Shown: piece by piece, positions 59,347-64,000 of the stretch
How the letters are laid out: every line of letters begins with the position of its first letter
Position numbering within the stretch: position 1 is the stretch's first letter
NCBI GenBank assembly: GCA_022393335.1
Contig: JAJEKB010020884.1
Coordinates: 1-64,000, forward strand
DNA: 64,000 bases
Source: Macrotrachela quadricornifera
Taxonomy: Eukaryota; Rotifera; Eurotatoria; Philodinida; Philodinidae
Direction: 5' to 3'
Translations under genes and position numbers: made by a program
Notes under the pieces: model-generated
What the model was told of the DNA's origin: nothing
Database searches by the model: none
What the model saw: only the letters and a program-made list of their open reading frames with translations

Positions 59347-61614
59347 AGTCGATATTGGCGTTTTCATACGGTCGTCGAATCAGTCGACTATCGTCGACAA
59401 TATTTCATTTAACAGTTTATTCAAGGCGTACATCAATATTTATTTCGTTTTTATCGATTGTTTCATTACTTTCATCAGTTGCTGCTGTCGAACAACACGT
59501 TGTCAATCAATACTATCAACAACAACAACGAATTCCATCTTCATCTTCCATTATACCACTAAATGGAACAACAACAATATTTAATACTCCTCGAAGACGA
59601 ATACAAACAACAATTCCATTATTATCATCAACAACAAATGATGAACTTATTAATAAAACAAATATTTCACAACATCCACAATCAGACACACGTAATCTTG
59701 TACTTTTAGTTATAATTATTACTATTTGTTCATTATTATGTGCTTTAACAATAATTGGAAATCTTGTTGTCATACTTGCCGTTTGTCTTGTACGAAAATT
59801 ACAAACAGCATCAAATATTCTTATTGTTAGTCTTGCTGTTAGTGACATTTTCGTCGGTTTATTTATTATGCCATTGGCAACGGGTAAATTCATTAATAAT
59901 TTATATACATATATAATTAATTTATTTAATTTATTTCTTTTTTTAGTGCTTCAAATATCTAATAATAGATGGATATTAGGGTCGGTTATGTGTGACATAT
60001 GGACATCAACTGATGTTCTTTTATGTACTTCATCAATATTAAATTTTCTCGTTATTTCAATTGATCGTTATTGTATTATTAATCATCCATTTAAATATGC
60101 TCCAATGCGTAAAGTTAAATTACTTTCATTTATGATTGCTGGTGTTTGGATACTCAGTGCACTTGTTTCATTACCACCCATTTTCTGGGGACGTATGTAT
60201 TAAATATAAGAAACATTTATGAGATTCTTTTGAACTAATTAGATTTTTTTAATATATAAATTTGTTTGTTATATATTAATATAAAATGTGGTGCATGTAA
60301 GACATTTCGTGACAGATATTGAAGTGTGACACGAGATGATCACTGCGACAAGAGATCATCGAATCCAACTTAGAACCGAGTCTGAGTTCAGAAGTTCTTA
60401 CACTTGATAGACATTAGTTACGATATATTTGGCAAACATGATTCAAATTTAATTTAATATACTTCTATCGTTTTTTTCTAAAAACAAATAATTACTAATA
60501 TATCAATTTATTTTGAATTTGTTATATCTGCCTATAATTCAAACGTTTTGAATCTGTGTTTGGTATCTATTCAATTGCTTTGAGGTAATTTATTCTCACG
60601 TGACTAAACTAGTTTTTTATTAGTTCTTAATTTCAATAGATTGGTTTTTTGATTCTATTTTAAATAGAATTAAGAAAGACGAAATTAAAGATTTTTTCAT
60701 TTTGAAATATTATTTCAGGTCCATCAGCGAATCTTCCTACTTGTGAAGTAAATCAAACATTACATTATCAATTATTTGCAACAATGCTTTCATTTTACAT
60801 TCCCCTAATATTTGTACTAATAATTTATGCTAATATCTATCGAACAGCTCAAACAGCAATGGATACTCGATCAAGTGTTCAAATGCCTCAATTTTCAGTA
60901 CATAATAATTCATCAATAAATGTTGCACAACCAACAGGAGCATTATCCCAACAACAATCAAATGGAAATAGTTGTTCATCTCCACAATTATTTTTAAATA
61001 TATCTAATCCAAATAACAACGATGATAATTCTTCAATATCAGGTGGAAGACGATCATCAAAACGTTCGGGAAATAGTCAACATGGATCAAAAACATCAAG
61101 TTTTTTATCTCCATCAAGATGTTTAGGTCGTCGTATAAGTACACCATTTAATGGTCGTTTATCAATATTTGTTTCACGTCGTTATACATTTTTTCGTCAT
61201 GTTCATTTACCAAATCAAAAAGCGATACGTACACTTGGTGTTATTTTAGGAACATTTATTATTTGTTGGCTTCCATTTATGTTACTTGCAATATTAAAAC
61301 CTTTGCATGAATATATAACAGGTTTAACTGGTTCACCAAGACGATTAAATGTACCTGGATGGGTTGATACACTTTTATTATGGGTTGGTTATTTATCCTC
61401 AACATTAAATCCATTAATTTATTCCAAATTTAATCGAGAATTTCGAACACCATTTCGTGAAATAATTTATTGTCGATGTAAAGGTTTAAATGAAAAAGTT
61501 CGACGACAAGAATATTTAGAAAATTTATATGGAGAAAATCGTTCACAATTACCAGCACCAATTCATATGACAACATCTACAAGAAATAGCGGCAATCCTG
61601 AAGCAGCCGTGTGA
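59347..61614 (+). CDS. Aminergic-type class A GPCR (5' end missing)
   Basis: Three detectable exons: 59347-59883, 59947-60192, 60719-61614 (about 559 residues). The first has an acceptor just before 59347 and no in-frame ATG before TM2, so at least one upstream coding exon is missing. Seen: a Ser/Gln-rich N-terminal region; TM1 with IIGNLVVILAV; TM2 with LAVSDIFVGLFIMPLA; TM3 with STDVLLCTSSILNFLVISID followed by RY (Asp3.32 and the DRY motif as DRY-C); TM4 with VWILSALVSLPPIFWGR; TM5 with SFYIPLIFVLIIYANIYRTA; a long third loop rich in Ser/Asn/Arg; TM6 with FIICWLPFM; TM7 with WVGYLSSTLNPLIY. Asp3.32 and the ILNxxVISIDRY segment suit biogenic amine receptors, most like dopamine D1/5-HT/octopamine types. 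Two of the three TM5 serines used for catechol binding are replaced (only the SFYIP serine remains), so the ligand is uncertain. Intron 1 (63 bp) has no stop and reads through. Confidence 0.85.
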
Positions 61615-63740
61615 TACGCTGTGATACACATCTATACAAATAAAATAAAAAATAAAATAAAAAAAAAAGTGTTTCTTTTCTTTTTTTTTTTTCTAAAGAC
61701 TTATGACGGTGAACATATATAATGCTCACAACCGGTTTCTCTAATAAATATATAAAATATGATGAATCTCTTTATTTTGATGTTTTTAATTGTTTGTGTG
61801 TGCTTTTTACGCAATTCGCAGCATTTTGTCTTCTCACATATGTGTGGTTTTCTCTTTGTTCTGCTTTGAAATTCTTATTTTATACAAAAAAAAATAAGCA
61901 AAATGAAATTGCATATAGAAAAAAAAATAATTTTTTTTATAATACTGTATAATTTATTGAATCGATTTTATTATATTTAAATTTAAGAAAATCGATCATT
62001 CTAACGGCTAAAATTTGAAAAACAAATCACTCTTGTTTTCCAAACCAATTGTCATAAACTAATAAACGATGTAAGTTGTATGTTTTTTTTAAACAAATTG
62101 ATACAATACTTGATCTCGAATTTAATATATATGAAAAACAAAAAAAAACAATAATCTGCTTCCGTTTGTTACAATATGTTAACAATGTATATATATGAAA
62201 TATAGAAGAGTAAGATTATAACTGAAAAAAACCATTCACTCATTTGCTATGGCTTTAAAATATTTAGCTTCTTCAATGTATCGTTGGTAAGGTTTGTTGA
62301 TTATTGTTTTGCCTTAATATGAACAAAATAATGAATAAAAACGACTTATATCAAATAATGTTTTATTTAATCATTATTCTATTGGGATTAAATTCATTTC
62401 GTAATGTCTATAGGCAAAACAATAACGAGCAAGCAACACGAATGATCGATCGAAGATGTATAAACTCTATCATGATGTTATCAATAATTAATTTTGTATT
62501 TCTTTTCTTTTCGCTGGATCGTTTTTTATTTGATACGAGTTCTATATAACCATTAGTTTTTGTGCTTATAGTCAAGTACTAGAGAGATTATCGTAGATGT
62601 TAAATCGTTACAAGTAAAATTCAAAAGAGATGGCCGAAAAAAACTAATATTCATTGACTGAATAAATCAAACAGTTTATGGTTATAAAACGATGGATATA
62701 TGTGTACATGAGTTTGGAAACGGAAAGCATTCACTCCGAGATGCTAGAACAAAAATAAATATACAAGAAAATGTTAAAAAAGGAAATATGCGCATTCACG
62801 TGTGACAACAGAACAAAAGAAGATATAGATGGTATGCACATATATATTATGGCTAAAATTAGAATTTTATTTTCACGCTCTATAAAACTAAGAAAATGCG
62901 CAATAATAAGAATATTGGTAGAATCACAAATGATGGTAAGAACAATGGAGAGATCTGAATGAAATTAGAGTGAGTAATTGTGTAAAACTTCATCCTCACT
63001 AAAAGCTTGTTCACCTTCATCATGGATATCTACAAGATCTTCACCCACACCCTCACCCTCAATTTTCACAATAAAAACAAATAATTTTATATCTGATCTA
63101 GAGTAAATTTTTCAGCATGTTAGAGTAAGTTCTTATTAAAACATTATATTATGATCTATTTTTTGATACAATGGTAGTTCAGTAGTCTATAAAAAATTAT
63201 CAGATTTAGTCAACCTTACAGATAAAATTTGTATCTTAAGTACAAGTACCACATAATGAGTCATTCCATTTCGCAATCATTCAATACTTTATATCTACAA
63301 GATGCAATGTAAAATTCTCTACAATCAATATAAACCCAATTGTATTTTACGGTTGCACCTTTTATTTACAAAATGAACAAAATTTTGAGCTTTGCAATAC
63401 TCTTACTTGAGATACTTGTATTTATCCTATTTCGACTGTTTAATAGTATTATGAATTTGATGTTTTAGAAACCATAATAATATTCTTGATATTATATACA
63501 AATTTATTCTAAAAATCTTTAATTAAATGCATTGTATAATAATAAAATAAAGTAAGAACGAAATAACCGTTGATTCATTAGATAAGAAAAATTCTGAATT
63601 AAAATGAAATCTTTAAAATAAAATATTAGTATACATTTATATACACAAAAGACTTCCGCTAGTTTTTCCTATTATCACAAAAATATAGAAAAAAAAAATT
63701 TTTTTTTTGTCAAAAACAATTTGGAAAAAAAAAAGCAAAT
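61615..63740. other. Convergent intergenic region
   Basis: Lies between the 3' ends of the GPCR (+) and ATG16 (-). AATAAA-like signals lie just after 61640. The ORFs at 61722-61952, 62304-62549 and 62771-62962 have random composition and are not called. Confidence 0.45.
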
Positions 63741-64000
63741 TTAATCACTCCAAAGAATCACTTGTCGATGTTTTTCAGAAGAAGCAACGTATCGTCCTTC
63801 GGGATGCCATGCTAATGAAGTAACCATTGTTCTAAAAATAATATTAAATTTAATAATAAATAAATATAATAATTTCTTCTTATTTCATACGTATGTTTTT
63901 TATTTAATACTTTTTCACATATTCCATTTGTTGTATTCCATATAAATAAAGAACCATCTTGAGAACCAGTACATGCATAACGACCATCAGGTGATAATAT
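63741..64000 (-). CDS. ATG16L1: ATG16 autophagy protein, C-terminal WD40 end (partial)
   Basis: The minus-strand 3' end of a gene that continues beyond the window: exon 64000-63891 (partial) and last exon 63831-63741, joined across a 59-bp intron. The encoded end is LSPDGRYACTGSQDGSLFIW, NTTNGICEKVLNKKH, then TMVTSLAWHPEGRYVASSEK and VILWSD-stop, that is, the last two WD40 blades. The order and wording (SPDG..GS..GSLFIW..G..EKVL..H...AW.P.G......K....LW) match the C-terminus of ATG16L, which with ATG5-ATG12 specifies where LC3/ATG8 is lipidated. Many WD40 proteins are similar, so the assignment is good but not certain from 67 residues. Confidence 0.72.

Noticed and set aside
59516..59893. Minus-strand 125-codon ORF
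   Set aside because: Antisense to GPCR exon 1 including TM1-TM2; no independent support.
62965..63060. Minus-strand acidic frame (GEGVGEDLVDIHDEGEQAF) ending at a TAA
   Set aside because: Composition is coding-like, but no ATG, no joined exon and no homology could be seen. It may be a relic exon or chance; not strong enough to call.

Overview
The window is strongly AT-rich eukaryotic DNA from a small metazoan. Genes are split by many very short introns (about 44-63 bp) with ordinary GT/AG ends. The gene set (protocadherin, aminergic GPCR, DEG/ENaC channels, GT31 glycosyltransferase, TMEM106, ATG16, golgin-84) is animal. CFAP206, a protein of motile cilia, argues against nematodes. A bdelloid rotifer such as Rotaria or Adineta fits best, but this is inference from style, not proof.

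Layout: 1-240 is the end of a MITE. 1263-1583 encodes a small secreted protein that looks like a neuropeptide precursor. 5.9-10.4 kb holds two tandem DEG/ENaC sodium-channel genes (+). 11.6-14.4 kb is golgin-84 (-). 16.3-20.5 kb is a nine-exon Ig/FN3-type single-pass receptor (-) whose two long introns are filled by MITEs. 20.5-26.7 kb is non-coding and carries inverted-repeat elements, including a palindrome of nearly 1 kb. 26.7-27.5 kb is a membrane-anchored RNase T2 (-). 30.5-31.3 kb is TMEM106 (+), 33.2-34.3 kb a beta-1,3-glycosyltransferase (+), and 36.2-40.3 kb a protocadherin (-). 44.1-45.5 kb is ZRANB2 (-), 46.4-52.3 kb is CFAP206 (-), and 59.3-61.6 kb an aminergic GPCR (+) whose first coding exon is missing. 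63.7-64.0 kb is the 3' end of ATG16 (-).

The genes do not form one pathway; this is ordinary gene-dense chromosome. The most notable structure is mobile DNA. Intron 7 of CFAP206 contains a 1,284-bp Mutator-like (MULE) derivative at 48024-49307. It has a perfect 9-bp target duplication, terminal arrays of GTCAGT motifs, and a remnant transposase tail with a SWIM zinc finger and an AT-hook-like motif. It sits exactly at the end of an older inverted-repeat element. A MITE family with ends like TATAACGGGTGG occurs at four places, and a palindromic foldback element has a second fragment elsewhere in the window.

Exon structures were worked out by hand from GT/AG sites and reading-frame continuity. 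In every complete gene the exon lengths sum to a whole number of codons. No database search or transcript evidence was available.
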